This document shows, in pieces, positions 1 to 8,862 of a DNA stretch of 64,000 bases. Position numbers and translations under genes: made by a program. The stretch is from Vibrio maritimus (GTDB lineage: Bacteria > Pseudomonadota > Gammaproteobacteria > Enterobacterales > Vibrionaceae), in NCBI RefSeq assembly GCF_021441885.1, contig NZ_CP090439.1, forward strand, positions 1,178,001 to 1,242,000. Direction: 5' to 3'. Below the pieces are notes generated by a model that was not told where the DNA came from, made no database searches, and was given only the letters and a program-made list of their open reading frames with translations. Numbering within the stretch: the first letter of the stretch is position 1; each line of letters begins with the position of its first letter.

Positions 1-1040
1 TTCCCTGTTGCCGCGACGTTAAGCGCTAGCGTGACAGGTGTATCGCCAATCGTGTATTCAGTATCAAGACCAGTAACTTCTGCACCTGCACTTGGTGGAG
101 GTGTCACGATGTCGTAGCCAATTTCAACACGCTCTAGTGAACTATTCTCTACCACATAGACAGTGTTGCTGCCGTAGACTGGAGCGATGTTACCGTTGTT
201 GTCTGGCTGACCCGCCTTGATGTTGTTATGTTCACTATTAATCTGTGTGGCCAGTGCATGAGACCACTGGTTGGCTTGACCTTGTTGTTCCGATTCAATG
301 GTAACGCTGGTCGAAAGACTTGGTAGCTCTCCGTTGGCGTCAAACACTCGGGTATAGACTGAATCACCTGGTTTGAGGTCCATCGTTGGGTTAATCGTAC
401 CTGCTTGTGTCCAACCTGGAATGCCAGGATTGTCGCCACTAAACTGCACGTCAATCACGTTATAGAAAGCGGCAGCGGTATCACCTACGTCCCAAACCGC
501 CAAGATCACTTGGTAACCATCGCGGGCTGGTACGTTACACTGGTGCGTTGTCAGTTTTGGTGGTTTTTGCATGTTACCATCGACAACACAGAATGGATTC
601 AGGTCAAATGAATCACGAGTAAGTGCCTGATTCGGGTTCCAGTTTGGTTTCGTGATGTAGTACTTCCAATCTCGGGTTACGTGGTTTGCAGTAAACGTCC
701 ATTCAAAATTTTGCATACCAGACTGAATTGGACGCTTGACCCAACGATCCGCTGTTTGCTCGTTGAGTGGTGAGAACTGTGACAAACCTGCGCTGGCAAT
801 TTGACCGTCTGGTGGACCAGCCTCTGGAAAGCCTTCAGGACCTTCAACGCTTTGTGGTTCCCATTGAACAGAGCCACAGTTTACGTTCTGCTCTCCGGTG
901 TCTGCCGGATACTTACACAACGTTGCACGAGCTTCGGCGACGCCGTTTTCAACCGCTGAAACATAGCCGTGACTGTGAACAAGTGGGCTGGCGACTAACC
1001 CAATAGCTGCCATTGAAATCAAGACTTTAGTGTGTCTCAT
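1..1040 (-). CDS. gbpA: GbpA-like chitin/GlcNAc-binding lytic polysaccharide monooxygenase (5' part, cut by window edge)
   Basis: Secreted AA10-type copper monooxygenase that binds chitin and N-acetylglucosamine surfaces; in Vibrio cholerae GbpA is a colonisation factor. The gene runs off the left edge, so about 346 codons are visible of a protein usually near 485. A signal peptide (residues 1-23) would be cut at VHS|HGYV, leaving His24 as the N-terminal copper ligand; the second ligand is His120 in FTANHVTRDWKYY. The visible part covers the whole catalytic domain and the start of the following GbpA middle domain. AGAAGG lies nine bases before the ATG. The next gene upstream, hutH, is on the same strand but separated by a terminator, so gbpA has its own promoter. 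The identity is firm; only the 3' end is unknown. Confidence 0.93.
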   Translation of the reverse strand, partial: MRHTKVLISMAAIGLVASPLVHSHGYVSAVENGVAEARATLCKYPADTGEQNVNCGSVQWEPQSVEGPEGFPEAGPPDGQIASAGLSQFSPLNEQTADRWVKRPIQSGMQNFEWTFTANHVTRDWKYYITKPNWNPNQALTRDSFDLNPFCVVDGNMQKPPKLTTHQCNVPARDGYQVILAVWDVGDTAAAFYNVIDVQFSGDNPGIPGWTQAGTINPTMDLKPGDSVYTRVFDANGELPSLSTSVTIESEQQGQANQWSHALATQINSEHNNIKAGQPDNNGNIAPVYGSNTVYVVENSSLERVEIGYDIVTPPPSAGAEVTGLDTEYTIGDTPVTLALNVAATG

Positions 1041-1375
1041 ACCAATACCTTCTCTTAATCAGTTTCTTCAGCACAGAGTGTGCAATTAACAGTTTTTTTC
1101 TTCTTGTCACTTTTTTCTTACAAGTGCTGCGAGTAATTTAGAGTGGAAAAATAAGTCTGGCGAATGGATTAAATCAGATATGGAATGGAACTCTATAAAA
1201 TAGATTTTCTAGCATTTTAGTGACAAAAAATAGAGGATTATTCTGTCAATTTATACTAAAGCTATTGTTAATGTTGATATTATCATTGAGTGAGAAAGTT
1301 TAGATAGAGCTTTGATGCTATAGGCAGTGCTGCTTAAGTGACATTTGGTTCTCAAAAGGAAAAAAGTAGAATAGC
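1041..1375. other. AT-rich intergenic region upstream of gbpA
   Basis: About 335 bases without a credible gene. It must hold the gbpA promoter, read leftwards. I looked for the conserved cores of a c-di-GMP-I (GEMM) aptamer on the minus strand because V. cholerae gbpA is known to have one, and did not find them. No strong inverted repeat is seen here. Confidence 0.5.
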
Positions 1376-1404
1376 AAAGGGGTCAGCTAATCGCTGACCC
1401 CTTT
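1376..1404 (-). terminator. Terminator of the hut operon
   Basis: Perfect 12-bp stem AAAGGGGTCAGC / GCTGACCCCTTT with a 5-nt loop, 24 bases after the hutH stop. The T-tract after it is weak on the minus strand (CTTTGCTATTC). Confidence 0.75.
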
Positions 1405-1428
1405 ATCGATAGGATAGATTTTTGGGCG

Positions 1429-2961
1429 TTATAAGCTTGGAAGAATGTGCTCTGGCATTAACCCATTGTGAAGCGCGAGTTTTATAATGTCGTTTGCCTT
1501 GGCAATATCCGGAGCAAAATACCGATCTTTATCGTAGAAGGGGACTGATTCTCGCAAGATCTGCTTACCTAGCTCGATTCTCGGTGAGGACTTTAGAGGG
1601 GCACGGAAGTCTAAACCTTGAGCCGCGGCGAGATATTCGACCGCCAAGATCCCTCTAGTGTTTTCCGACATGTCTTTAAGCCTTCTTGCCGCAAAAGTTG
1701 CCATGGACACATGGTCTTCTTGGTTTGCTGACGTTGGCAAGCTATCTACTGACGCTGGGTGGGCGAGAGTCTTATTTTCACTGGCTAAGGCTGCTGAGGT
1801 AACTTGAGCAATCATGAAGCCAGAGTTTACACCGCCATTATCCACCAAAAACGGTGGCAGCTTGCTGAGCGCACTGTCGATCAGAAGTGCCATTCGCCTT
1901 TCCGACAAGCTACCAATCTCGGCAATCGCTAGTGCTAGACCATCTGCTGCCATTGCCACTGGCTCAGCATGGAAGTTCCCTCCAGAGATAATATCCCCGT
2001 CATCAGCAAACACGAGCGGGTTGTCTGACACTGAGTTCGCTTCGACTTGCAGTGATTCTGCGGCATTACGTATCTGCTGTAAGCATGCTCCCATCACTTG
2101 CGGCTGACAACGCAATGAGTAGGGGTCTTGTACCTTTTCACAGCCTTGGTGCGAGTCGCCGATTTCACTGCTGTTCTCAAGTAGGTGGCGATAAGCCTGC
2201 GCTGCATCCATCTGTGAGCGATGACCGCGAACACGATGAATACGAGGATCGAAAGGACGTCGGCTGCCAAGCGCTGCTTCTACCGACATAGCGCCGCAAA
2301 GCGTGGCAGAAGCAAACAGATCTTCGGCCAAGAACAGACCTTCCAGTGCAAACGCCGTCGACGCCTGTGTCCCGTTAAGAAGTGCTAGTCCTTCTTTTGG
2401 CGCTAGGGTAATAGGTTCCAAACCTGCGATCTGCAGGGCTTCTAATCCCCTGATGCTCTTACCGTTATGACGAGCTTCTCCCTCACCGAGTAAGATGGTG
2501 CTCATATGAGCCAATGGAGCAAGGTCGCCAGAGGCGCCAACGGAGCCTTTTTGTGGCACGCAAGGGTAGACCTGAGAGTTGACTAGTTCAATTAAGGCAT
2601 TGATGACTTTAAGACGGATACCTGAAAAGCCACGAGCCAAGCTGTTGATTTTTAAAACCATCATCAATCTGACAGTCTCATCACTCATCAGCTCACCAAT
2701 ACCAGCAGCATGAGAGAGAACGATACTTTTTTGTAGGATCTCAAGATCGTTTGGCTCGATGCGGGTGTTAGCGAGTAAGCCAAACCCGGTGTTGATGCCA
2801 TATACAGTGCGATCTTCGGCGATAACCTGCTCGACGATTCGGGTGCTGGCTTCAATATCTTCGACTGCCGCAGGGTCGAGAGATAAGCTGACTGGAGAGC
2901 GGCTCAATTGGCGAAGCTGAGCAAGGGTTAACTGACCGGGTTTTAGAACTAACTTCAACAT
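1429..2961 (-). CDS. hutH: Histidine ammonia-lyase
   Basis: First step of histidine degradation: L-histidine to trans-urocanate plus ammonia, in the cytoplasm. The MIO prosthetic group forms from Ala-Ser-Gly at residues 143-145 in VGASGDLAPLAHM, the position known for the family. Length (510 residues) is usual. An upstream ATG at 2979 is possible, but AAGGAG sits seven bases before the ATG at 2961 and the peptide MLKLVLKPGQLTL fits known N termini, so the shorter start is chosen. The Shine-Dalgarno overlaps the hutU stop codon, which points to translational coupling. It is the last gene of hutI-hutG-hutU-hutH and is followed by a strong hairpin. Confidence 0.97.
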   Translation of the reverse strand: MLKLVLKPGQLTLAQLRQLSRSPVSLSLDPAAVEDIEASTRIVEQVIAEDRTVYGINTGFGLLANTRIEPNDLEILQKSIVLSHAAGIGELMSDETVRLMMVLKINSLARGFSGIRLKVINALIELVNSQVYPCVPQKGSVGASGDLAPLAHMSTILLGEGEARHNGKSIRGLEALQIAGLEPITLAPKEGLALLNGTQASTAFALEGLFLAEDLFASATLCGAMSVEAALGSRRPFDPRIHRVRGHRSQMDAAQAYRHLLENSSEIGDSHQGCEKVQDPYSLRCQPQVMGACLQQIRNAAESLQVEANSVSDNPLVFADDGDIISGGNFHAEPVAMAADGLALAIAEIGSLSERRMALLIDSALSKLPPFLVDNGGVNSGFMIAQVTSAALASENKTLAHPASVDSLPTSANQEDHVSMATFAARRLKDMSENTRGILAVEYLAAAQGLDFRAPLKSSPRIELGKQILRESVPFYDKDRYFAPDIAKANDIIKLALHNGLMPEHILPSL

Positions 2962-2971
2962 GATGGACTCC

Positions 2972-4678
2972 TTACCCATGGCTCTTGTCGTGTGTATCTA
3001 GCGCTTGTGTATCCAACATAGGAAGGTCAAGTCCTTGCTCTTTCGCGCATTCTTTGGCGATATCGTAGCCAGCGTCCGCATGGCGCATGACGCCTGTTGC
3101 TGGGTCATTGTGCAGTACTCGTGCGATGCGGCGTGCAGCGTCGTCACTGCCATCACAGCAAATCACCATACCACTGTGCTGAGAGAAGCCCATGCCAACA
3201 CCACCGCCGTGATGCAGAGACACCCATGTCGCCCCTCCAGAGGTATTGAGCAGAGCATTCAGCAGTGGCCAATCAGAAACAGCATCTGAGCCATCCATCA
3301 TGCCTTCCGTCTCACGGTTTGGGCTAGCAACCGAACCTGAATCTAGATGGTCACGACCGATCACAATTGGTGCTTTAAGTTCACCACTTTTCACCATCTC
3401 ATTGAAGGCTTGGCCAAGGCGTTCGCGGTCTTTAAGGCCGACCCAGCAAATGCGCGCTGGTAAGCCTTGGAACTGAATACGTTCGCGTGCCATGTCCAGC
3501 CAATTGTGTAGGTGTGGGTTATCTGGAATGAGCTCTTTTACTTTTTGATCGGTTTTGTAGATATCTTCTGGATCGCCTGATAGAGCCGCCCAACGGAACG
3601 GTCCTACGCCCTCGCAGAACAAATCTCGAATGTAAGCAGGCACGAAACCAGGGAAATCGAAGGCATTTTGTACGCCTTCTTCAAGCGCCATTTGACGAAT
3701 GTTGTTGCCATAATCGGTGGCCACCGCACCTCTTTCTTGCATATCTAATATGGCTTGAACTTGCAAGGCCATCGCGGCTTTTGCCGCTTTTACAACGCCT
3801 TCAGGATCACTCTCACGCTGCTGTTTGGCAAATTCCATGCTCCAGCCTTGCGGCAGATAGCCATTGAGAGGGTCGTGAGCTGAAGTTTGATCGGTTACCA
3901 CGTCTGGCGTAATGTTTCTCTCGACCAGTTCGGCATAGACATCTGCTGCATTTCCGAGCAGACCGACTGAAATTGGCTTGTCACTGTTTTTGATGATTGA
4001 GAGAGCTTCGTCGAGTGAATGCGCTTTAGTATCGACATAGCGAGTATTTAGGCGATAGTCGATTCGTGATTCGTCACACTCAACAGCGATCATTGAGAAG
4101 CCTGCCATAGTGGCTGCGAGAGGCTGAGCACCGCCCATACCACCTAAGCCACCGGTTAGAATCCATTTGTTGGCTGCGTCACCATTGAAGTGTTTTTTAG
4201 CGATAGCAACGAAGGTCTCGTAAGTGCCTTGAACGATGCCTTGTGAACCGATGTAGATCCATGATCCTGCGGTCATTTGACCGTACATCATGAGCCCTTG
4301 TTTATCGAGCTCATTGAAGTGTTCCCAGTTTGCCCAATGAGGAACAAGGTTAGAGTTAGCAATCAACACTCGAGGTGCGTCTTTATGTGTAGGGAATACG
4401 CCAACAGGTTTGCCTGACTGAACTAAGAGTGTTTGGTCGTCCTCAAGACGCTTAAGTACCTCTACAATCTTGTCGTAGCACTCCCAGTCGCGCGCTGCTC
4501 GCCCGATGCCGCCATAGACAACAAGCGATTGAGGGTGTTCAGCTACCTCATCATCCAAATTGTTCATTAGCATGCGAAGGGGAGCTTCAGTTAGCCACGA
4601 TTTCGCATTGAGCTCAGTGCCGCGAGGGGCTTTGATTGAGCGAGACGTATCCAGGCGTGAATGGTGTTTATCAGTCAT
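2972..4678 (-). CDS. hutU: Urocanate hydratase
   Basis: Second step of histidine degradation: urocanate to 4-imidazolone-5-propanoate, using tightly bound NAD+ as electrophile. The glycine-rich NAD site reads TGGLGGMGGAQPLA near residues 176-189, and the conserved cysteine is in ARICWVGL near residue 411. Length (568 residues) is close to the family norm of about 555. An ATG lies two codons earlier at 4684, but AAAGGA is only one base from it and seven from the ATG at 4678. It sits between hutG and hutH in one operon; a 99-bp gap separates it from hutG, with no obvious promoter. Confidence 0.97.
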   Translation of the reverse strand: MTDKHHSRLDTSRSIKAPRGTELNAKSWLTEAPLRMLMNNLDDEVAEHPQSLVVYGGIGRAARDWECYDKIVEVLKRLEDDQTLLVQSGKPVGVFPTHKDAPRVLIANSNLVPHWANWEHFNELDKQGLMMYGQMTAGSWIYIGSQGIVQGTYETFVAIAKKHFNGDAANKWILTGGLGGMGGAQPLAATMAGFSMIAVECDESRIDYRLNTRYVDTKAHSLDEALSIIKNSDKPISVGLLGNAADVYAELVERNITPDVVTDQTSAHDPLNGYLPQGWSMEFAKQQRESDPEGVVKAAKAAMALQVQAILDMQERGAVATDYGNNIRQMALEEGVQNAFDFPGFVPAYIRDLFCEGVGPFRWAALSGDPEDIYKTDQKVKELIPDNPHLHNWLDMARERIQFQGLPARICWVGLKDRERLGQAFNEMVKSGELKAPIVIGRDHLDSGSVASPNRETEGMMDGSDAVSDWPLLNALLNTSGGATWVSLHHGGGVGMGFSQHSGMVICCDGSDDAARRIARVLHNDPATGVMRHADAGYDIAKECAKEQGLDLPMLDTQALDTHDKSHG

Positions 4679-4777
4679 TTTCATTTCCTTTTGAACTCTG
4701 CCTTACTTGACGCTTTTATTGTGGTAGCGGCTTTGTTGTGAACGTGGGCAGAGAGTGTTTACGTTATTGGTTAGCGA

Positions 4778-5809
4778 TTACTGCTGTTGTGTGTGCATAC
4801 TTGTTTGAATAGTTTGGTTAGACATCGCTACCATTATTTGCCAGCACACTCTTGCTGCGAGCTTGGCCGTTTGGTTATCAATGTCGTAATTCGGGTTATA
4901 TTCAGCGATGTCAGCAAGCATGAGCTTATTGCTCGAAAGAACGGTGTTGAGCAGCGGGATAAACTGCTCGAGCGTCATTCCAAATGCGGCGGGTGCACTG
5001 ACTCCAGGTGCTAGGCTGGCATTAAAGACATCAAGATCAATCGTTAGATAAACGATATCGACATTGGCGATAAAGCGTTGCAATTTGGCGATATTGTCGT
5101 GCAGTGGTGTATCAAAGAGCTCGGTGTCTCTGATGTAGTGAACTCGCAAGTCATCGGCTTTGTCGAACAGGGCTCTTGTATTGCCCGTTTCACTCACTCC
5201 TAAGCAGAGATAGTGAAACGGGTGCCCCTTGGCTTGGCAATAGTCGGCGATTTGAGAGAAGGGCGTACCGGAACTTGGCTTAAGTTCGATGTCTTTTAAC
5301 GCCCCATCTTTTGATTGGTATTCTCTGAGGTCAAAATGGGCGTCGAAATTGATAATGCCAATACTCGGTTTTTCATCTGATTCGCTGTTCGCCCCCGATA
5401 AATAGTCGGACAGTCCTTTAAAAGAAGACCATGCAATCTCATGACCACCGCCCAATATAACAATAGGGCCATTGTAAAGGTGTTGAGTGATTTTTTCTGA
5501 AGCTGCTGCTTGATGCTGTTCCAACTTGCTATCAGGGCAGCTTACATTGCCTATATCGACAATCGCTTTGTCTTGATGCCATGCCAAATTTGCCAAGGCA
5601 GCACGAATAACATCTGGACCTTGCTGAGCACCAACTCGTCCTTTGTTGCGTTTTACTCCCTCATCAGTACAAAAGCCCATTAATTGTAGGCGTTGTCTTT
5701 GAGCGTCTTGAGTGGTTTGGATCTTATGATGAACTCGATAGCGCTTATCGCCGTCCTCGAGATCGTCGCGACCAGTCCAGACAAATGGGGTGTGGTGTTT
5801 AGAGGACAT
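4778..5809 (-). CDS. hutG: Formimidoylglutamase
   Basis: Arginase-fold Mn2+ hydrolase that converts N-formimidoyl-L-glutamate to L-glutamate and formamide, the last step of the hut pathway. Metal-binding motifs of the ureohydrolase family are present in order: GGGHE (about residue 122), NFDAHFDLRE, and TIDLDVFNASLAPG. Length is 343 residues. A TTG at 5827 could start a longer form, but the ATG at 5809 has GGGAG 9-10 bases ahead and overlaps the end of hutI by 11 bases, typical of coupled genes. The presence of HutG means the one-step formamide-releasing branch rather than the deiminase/deformylase branch. Confidence 0.95.
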   Translation of the reverse strand: MSSKHHTPFVWTGRDDLEDGDKRYRVHHKIQTTQDAQRQRLQLMGFCTDEGVKRNKGRVGAQQGPDVIRAALANLAWHQDKAIVDIGNVSCPDSKLEQHQAAASEKITQHLYNGPIVILGGGHEIAWSSFKGLSDYLSGANSESDEKPSIGIINFDAHFDLREYQSKDGALKDIELKPSSGTPFSQIADYCQAKGHPFHYLCLGVSETGNTRALFDKADDLRVHYIRDTELFDTPLHDNIAKLQRFIANVDIVYLTIDLDVFNASLAPGVSAPAAFGMTLEQFIPLLNTVLSSNKLMLADIAEYNPNYDIDNQTAKLAARVCWQIMVAMSNQTIQTSMHTQQQ

Positions 5810-7031
5810 CTTCAACACTCCCTGCAATGATTCGTTTGCTAAGTCCGCTCATGCCAAACTGATAGCTAAGCTCACTCGGATGGTCGATGTTCCATACTGC
5901 CAAATCAGCGCGATAGCCTAGCTTGATTTGCCCAATATGCTGGTCTTGCCCGATGGCTTTTGCGGCGTGGCACGTGACTCCACGAAGGCTCTCTTCTGGT
6001 GTTAACCGGAACAGAGTACAAGCCATATTCATCATCAATTGAAGGTTGGCAAAAGGGGAAGTACCCGGATTCAAATCGCTGCCAATTGCCATTGGAACGC
6101 TTTGGGTTCTTAGGCTTTGTATTGGTGGTTGCTGGGTTTCTCGCAAGAAGTAAAACGCTCCCGGCAACAAAGTTGCGACGGTCCCATTGCTTGCCAGTGC
6201 TCTAACGCCAACATCGTCTAGATATTCAATATGATCGACGGATAGCGCTTTGAACTCAGCGGCTAGGGCGCTTCCACCGAGGTTACTCAGTTGCTCGGTG
6301 TGCCCTTTAATGGCGAGCCCGTGCTCCTTGGCTGCTAGGAAAACTCGCTTGGTTTGCTCGAGCGTAAAGCCAACCGATTCACAAAAAACATCAACAGCGT
6401 CAGCAAGTTGGTGTTTTGCCACGTGGGGAATAATAGTGCCAGTGACATAGTCGATGTAGTCATCAGCACGACCATGAAACTCGGGCGGCACGGTGTGTGC
6501 GGCGAGTAGGGTGGTGGTGATATTAATTCTGCGATGGTTTTCAAGCGCTTTGGCGGCTAGCAACATCTTCACTTCATCGTCGAGCGTCAGACCATAACCA
6601 GATTTAACTTCGATTGTGGTACACCCACTGCGGATTAGGCTATCGAGTCTTGGTAATGCGAGCTCAACAAGCTCCTCGATAGACGCTTCGCGGGTGGCTT
6701 GAACAGTACTGTTTATACCACCACCGCTTTTGGCAATTGCTTCATATGACATGCCGTTCAAGCGGTTCTCAAACTCCTGCGCTCGGCTACCAGCAAAGAT
6801 CAAGTGGGTGTGAGGGTCAATCAGTCCTGGGGTGATGATTTTGTCTTTGCAATCGAATACGGGAACATCATCAGTGATGTCCCTGTGTAAGGCGTCAAGC
6901 TCGTTTTCGTTTTGGAGGATCGCGTTAATGTATCCGCCACGGATAACCAGCGTGCACGGTTTTGATGGGAGGTAACCATCAGTACCCGGCTCCATTGTAA
7001 CAATGCGCGCGTTGGTAAGGATCAGATTCAT
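5799..7031 (-). CDS. hutI: Imidazolonepropionase
   Basis: Third enzyme of histidine catabolism: amidohydrolase-fold metal enzyme opening 4-imidazolone-5-propanoate to N-formimidoyl-L-glutamate. Visible metal-site motifs are DPHTHLIFAGSR near residue 72, KGHTEQLSN in the middle, DHIEYLDD, and IGSDLNPGTSP near residue 320. Length (410 residues) is typical. It is the first gene of the minus-strand hut operon; its upstream 185 bases carry HutC-type boxes about 20-50 bases before the ATG. No strong Shine-Dalgarno is seen. The end overlaps hutG. Confidence 0.97.
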   Translation of the reverse strand: MNLILTNARIVTMEPGTDGYLPSKPCTLVIRGGYINAILQNENELDALHRDITDDVPVFDCKDKIITPGLIDPHTHLIFAGSRAQEFENRLNGMSYEAIAKSGGGINSTVQATREASIEELVELALPRLDSLIRSGCTTIEVKSGYGLTLDDEVKMLLAAKALENHRRINITTTLLAAHTVPPEFHGRADDYIDYVTGTIIPHVAKHQLADAVDVFCESVGFTLEQTKRVFLAAKEHGLAIKGHTEQLSNLGGSALAAEFKALSVDHIEYLDDVGVRALASNGTVATLLPGAFYFLRETQQPPIQSLRTQSVPMAIGSDLNPGTSPFANLQLMMNMACTLFRLTPEESLRGVTCHAAKAIGQDQHIGQIKLGYRADLAVWNIDHPSELSYQFGMSGLSKRIIAGSVEDVL

Positions 7032-7050
7032 AGTGTGCGTTGAGTAGTTA

Positions 7051-7062
7051 TTGTATATACAA
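7051..7062. promoter_or_regulatory. HutC-type operator before hutI (site 1)
   Basis: Perfect palindrome TTGTATATACAA, 20 bases upstream of the hutI ATG. It matches the TGTATATACA-like sequence bound by HutC of the GntR family. Repression would be relieved by urocanate, as known for HutC. Confidence 0.72.
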
Positions 7063-7072
7063 ATTAATAGAT

Positions 7073-7084
7073 GAATATATACAA
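7073..7084. promoter_or_regulatory. HutC-type operator before hutI (site 2, imperfect)
   Basis: GAATATATACAA keeps the right half of site 1 and sits 22 bp from it, two helical turns, suggesting cooperative binding. The 9-mer TGATCAAGT occurs twice just beyond (7086-7094 and 7111-7119), of unknown meaning. Confidence 0.5.
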
Positions 7085-7218
7085 TTGATCAAGTGAGGTT
7101 GAACGAAATGTGATCAAGTTTGAAATTAATTGGGATGGGGAAGACGCATGGATCATCGCTAACGCTTTGTTTAAAAAGGCTAGCGAAGTGATTCTAATGA
7201 TAGAGGTTGTTGGTGATT

Positions 7219-7929
7219 TTAGAGTTCGACTTTAGAGCTTAGCTGGTAGCGGCTGCCTGGATGATAAAGCAGTGCTGAACTAATCAATTTATCTTCACTC
7301 CAAGTGCGTCGATGAAGAAGCAAGCATGGCTCAGAGGGATTCATTTCCAGCAGTGAGCTCAGTTGATCGCTACAGGTGATCGCCTCAACTGTATGCTCGA
7401 CTGCCGTCATAGGGCAGTTAGCAGTAAGATACTCATTTGGTGTCGTTTTTGTGAAGTCTTGCTGATGATAATGTGGCGCGTATTTAGCGTTCACCCAGCG
7501 GCACTCAAGCTGTATGGGTAGCTCGTTTTCTTTGTGAAGGATTTCGCTGTAATACACTGAGCTCCCCAACATTACGCCAAGTTTGGTGGCGATGTGCTGA
7601 TCTGCTTGTGTTGCCTCGTGACGGAGTACTTCACTGGAGTATAGTTTGCCACGTGATGCGACTTCGTTCGCGATATTTCTTGTATCAAGTAGCGGTGATT
7701 GAGCCTTCTCAACTGGCCGTGTCACAAAGGTGCCAAGACGTGGACGCCTTTCAAGTTTGCCTTCACCCACCAAGTCTCGAATCGCTTTGTTAACCGTCAT
7801 ACGGCTGACATCGAACTGCTCAGTGAGCTCCATTTCTGTCGAAATACGCTCTCCAATTCCCCAATGGCCTTGGTCGATCTTGTCTTCAATATACTGTTTT
7901 ATCTGGATATAGAGTGGTTCTGCAGGCAT
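7219..7929 (-). CDS. hutC: Histidine utilisation repressor, GntR/HutC family
   Basis: Transcriptional repressor of hut genes; HutC proteins respond to urocanate. The N-terminal winged helix-turn-helix is visible at about residues 10-70 (IGERISTEMELTEQFDVSRM then TVNKAIRDLVGEGKLERRP), followed by the UTRA ligand-binding domain. A longer reading from TTG at 7962 is possible, but that TTG lies inside a HutC-like operator (7951-7962), so the ATG at 7929 (MPAEPLYIQIKQYIE, the usual N terminus) is preferred, giving 236 residues. It lies upstream of hutI on the same strand, with 187 bases between. The operator at its own start predicts autoregulation. Confidence 0.93.
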   Translation of the reverse strand: MPAEPLYIQIKQYIEDKIDQGHWGIGERISTEMELTEQFDVSRMTVNKAIRDLVGEGKLERRPRLGTFVTRPVEKAQSPLLDTRNIANEVASRGKLYSSEVLRHEATQADQHIATKLGVMLGSSVYYSEILHKENELPIQLECRWVNAKYAPHYHQQDFTKTTPNEYLTANCPMTAVEHTVEAITCSDQLSSLLEMNPSEPCLLLHRRTWSEDKLISSALLYHPGSRYQLSSKVEL

Positions 7930-7950
7930 CAATCGCTCAAGCTTTACAAT

Positions 7951-7962
7951 TTGAATATACAA
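7951..7962. promoter_or_regulatory. HutC-type operator before hutC
   Basis: TTGAATATACAA differs by one base from the perfect box before hutI and lies 22 bases upstream of the hutC ATG. It supports autoregulation. It could also affect the divergent gene at 8179, but is over 200 bases away from it. Confidence 0.6.
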
Positions 7963-8178
7963 ATGGTTATGGAAATTGTTGGAAAATGCAAGGTGTTCGA
8001 TCGATTGATTTGCAATTGACGCCTTAAATCCCCGTCAGATGGATGGCTTCAGGTTAGGGTAAGCAAAAGCAGATCTTTACCTCAAGTTTGAACTTTTTTC
8101 TTCTAAATCATAAGTCTGTCACTTATCTTCCGTTAAAATAAACGGTTCAGGTTAAGTGGTGGTATTCAGGGAAAAGAA

Positions 8179-8793
8179 ATGAAAGCGGTCGTCGTCGGAG
8201 AAACAAAGTTTTATCCATCCAAGATTCTATGTGTGGGGCGTAACTACGTCGAACACATCCATGAACTGGGTAATGAAGTGCCGGAAAACATGGTGGTCTT
8301 CAATAAGCCTAACTCAAGCATAGCGACCGAGTTGCACTCTTTTCTCGATGAACCTCTCCACTACGAGGCGGAAATCTGCTTTATTATCAAAGATAAGCAG
8401 TTGCATGCCGTCGGTTTTGGTTTAGATCTTACTAAGCGTGCTCTGCAATCTAAGCTCAAAGGCAAAGGACTGCCATGGGAGCGTGCGAAAGCGTTCGACC
8501 ACTCTGCCAAGTTCAGTCGATTTATCCCTCTTGAAGGCTTAGATGTGAGTAAATTAGAGGTGGAGCTTTTTATCAACAGTATGCGTATGCAGCTCGGCGG
8601 CACGCCTCAAATGCTTTACAAGCCACAAGTCATCTTGCAAGAGCTTAACTCCTACACGAGTCTAGAGGACGGGGACGTGGTTATGACGGGTACACCACAG
8701 GGTGTGGGAGAGATTGTTGCGGGTGACCGATTCCTTGGCCGCATTAAGCATGACGGTAAGGCGATTATTGAGGTTGAATGGGTCGCGGTTTAA
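8179..8793 (+). CDS. Fumarylacetoacetate hydrolase family protein
   Basis: Small single-domain FAH-fold enzyme of 204 residues, the FAHD1/YcgM type. Members act as acylpyruvate hydrolases, oxaloacetate decarboxylases or 2-hydroxyhepta-2,4-diene-1,7-dioate isomerases; the exact substrate cannot be read from sequence. Seen: ILCVGRNYVEHIHELG at the N terminus, FNKPNSSI, the metal-site HYEAEICFIIK, KAFDHSAKFSRFIPL, and the C-terminal VVMTGTPQGVGEI. It is a single gene, divergent from hutC and convergent with the lyase, ended by a shared hairpin. No aromatic-degradation neighbours are present, so a housekeeping role is more likely than a pathway-specific one. Confidence 0.88.
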   Translation: MKAVVVGETKFYPSKILCVGRNYVEHIHELGNEVPENMVVFNKPNSSIATELHSFLDEPLHYEAEICFIIKDKQLHAVGFGLDLTKRALQSKLKGKGLPWERAKAFDHSAKFSRFIPLEGLDVSKLEVELFINSMRMQLGGTPQMLYKPQVILQELNSYTSLEDGDVVMTGTPQGVGEIVAGDRFLGRIKHDGKAIIEVEWVAV

Positions 8794-8821
8794 TTAACGA
8801 TTTAGACAACGCCAGAAATAA

Positions 8822-8848
8822 AAACACCCCGCGAATTGCGGGGTGTTT
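8822..8848. terminator. Bidirectional terminator between convergent genes
   Basis: Perfect 11-bp stem AAACACCCCGC / GCGGGGTGTTT, 5-nt loop GAATT, lying 28 bases after the FAH-family stop and 14 bases after the lyase stop on the other strand. Confidence 0.85.
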
Positions 8849-8862
8849 GTGTGTGAATGCGA

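Noticed and set aside
1041..1428. c-di-GMP-I (GEMM) riboswitch upstream of gbpA, as known in V. cholerae
   Set aside because: The conserved core sequences of the aptamer are not found on the minus strand in this interval.
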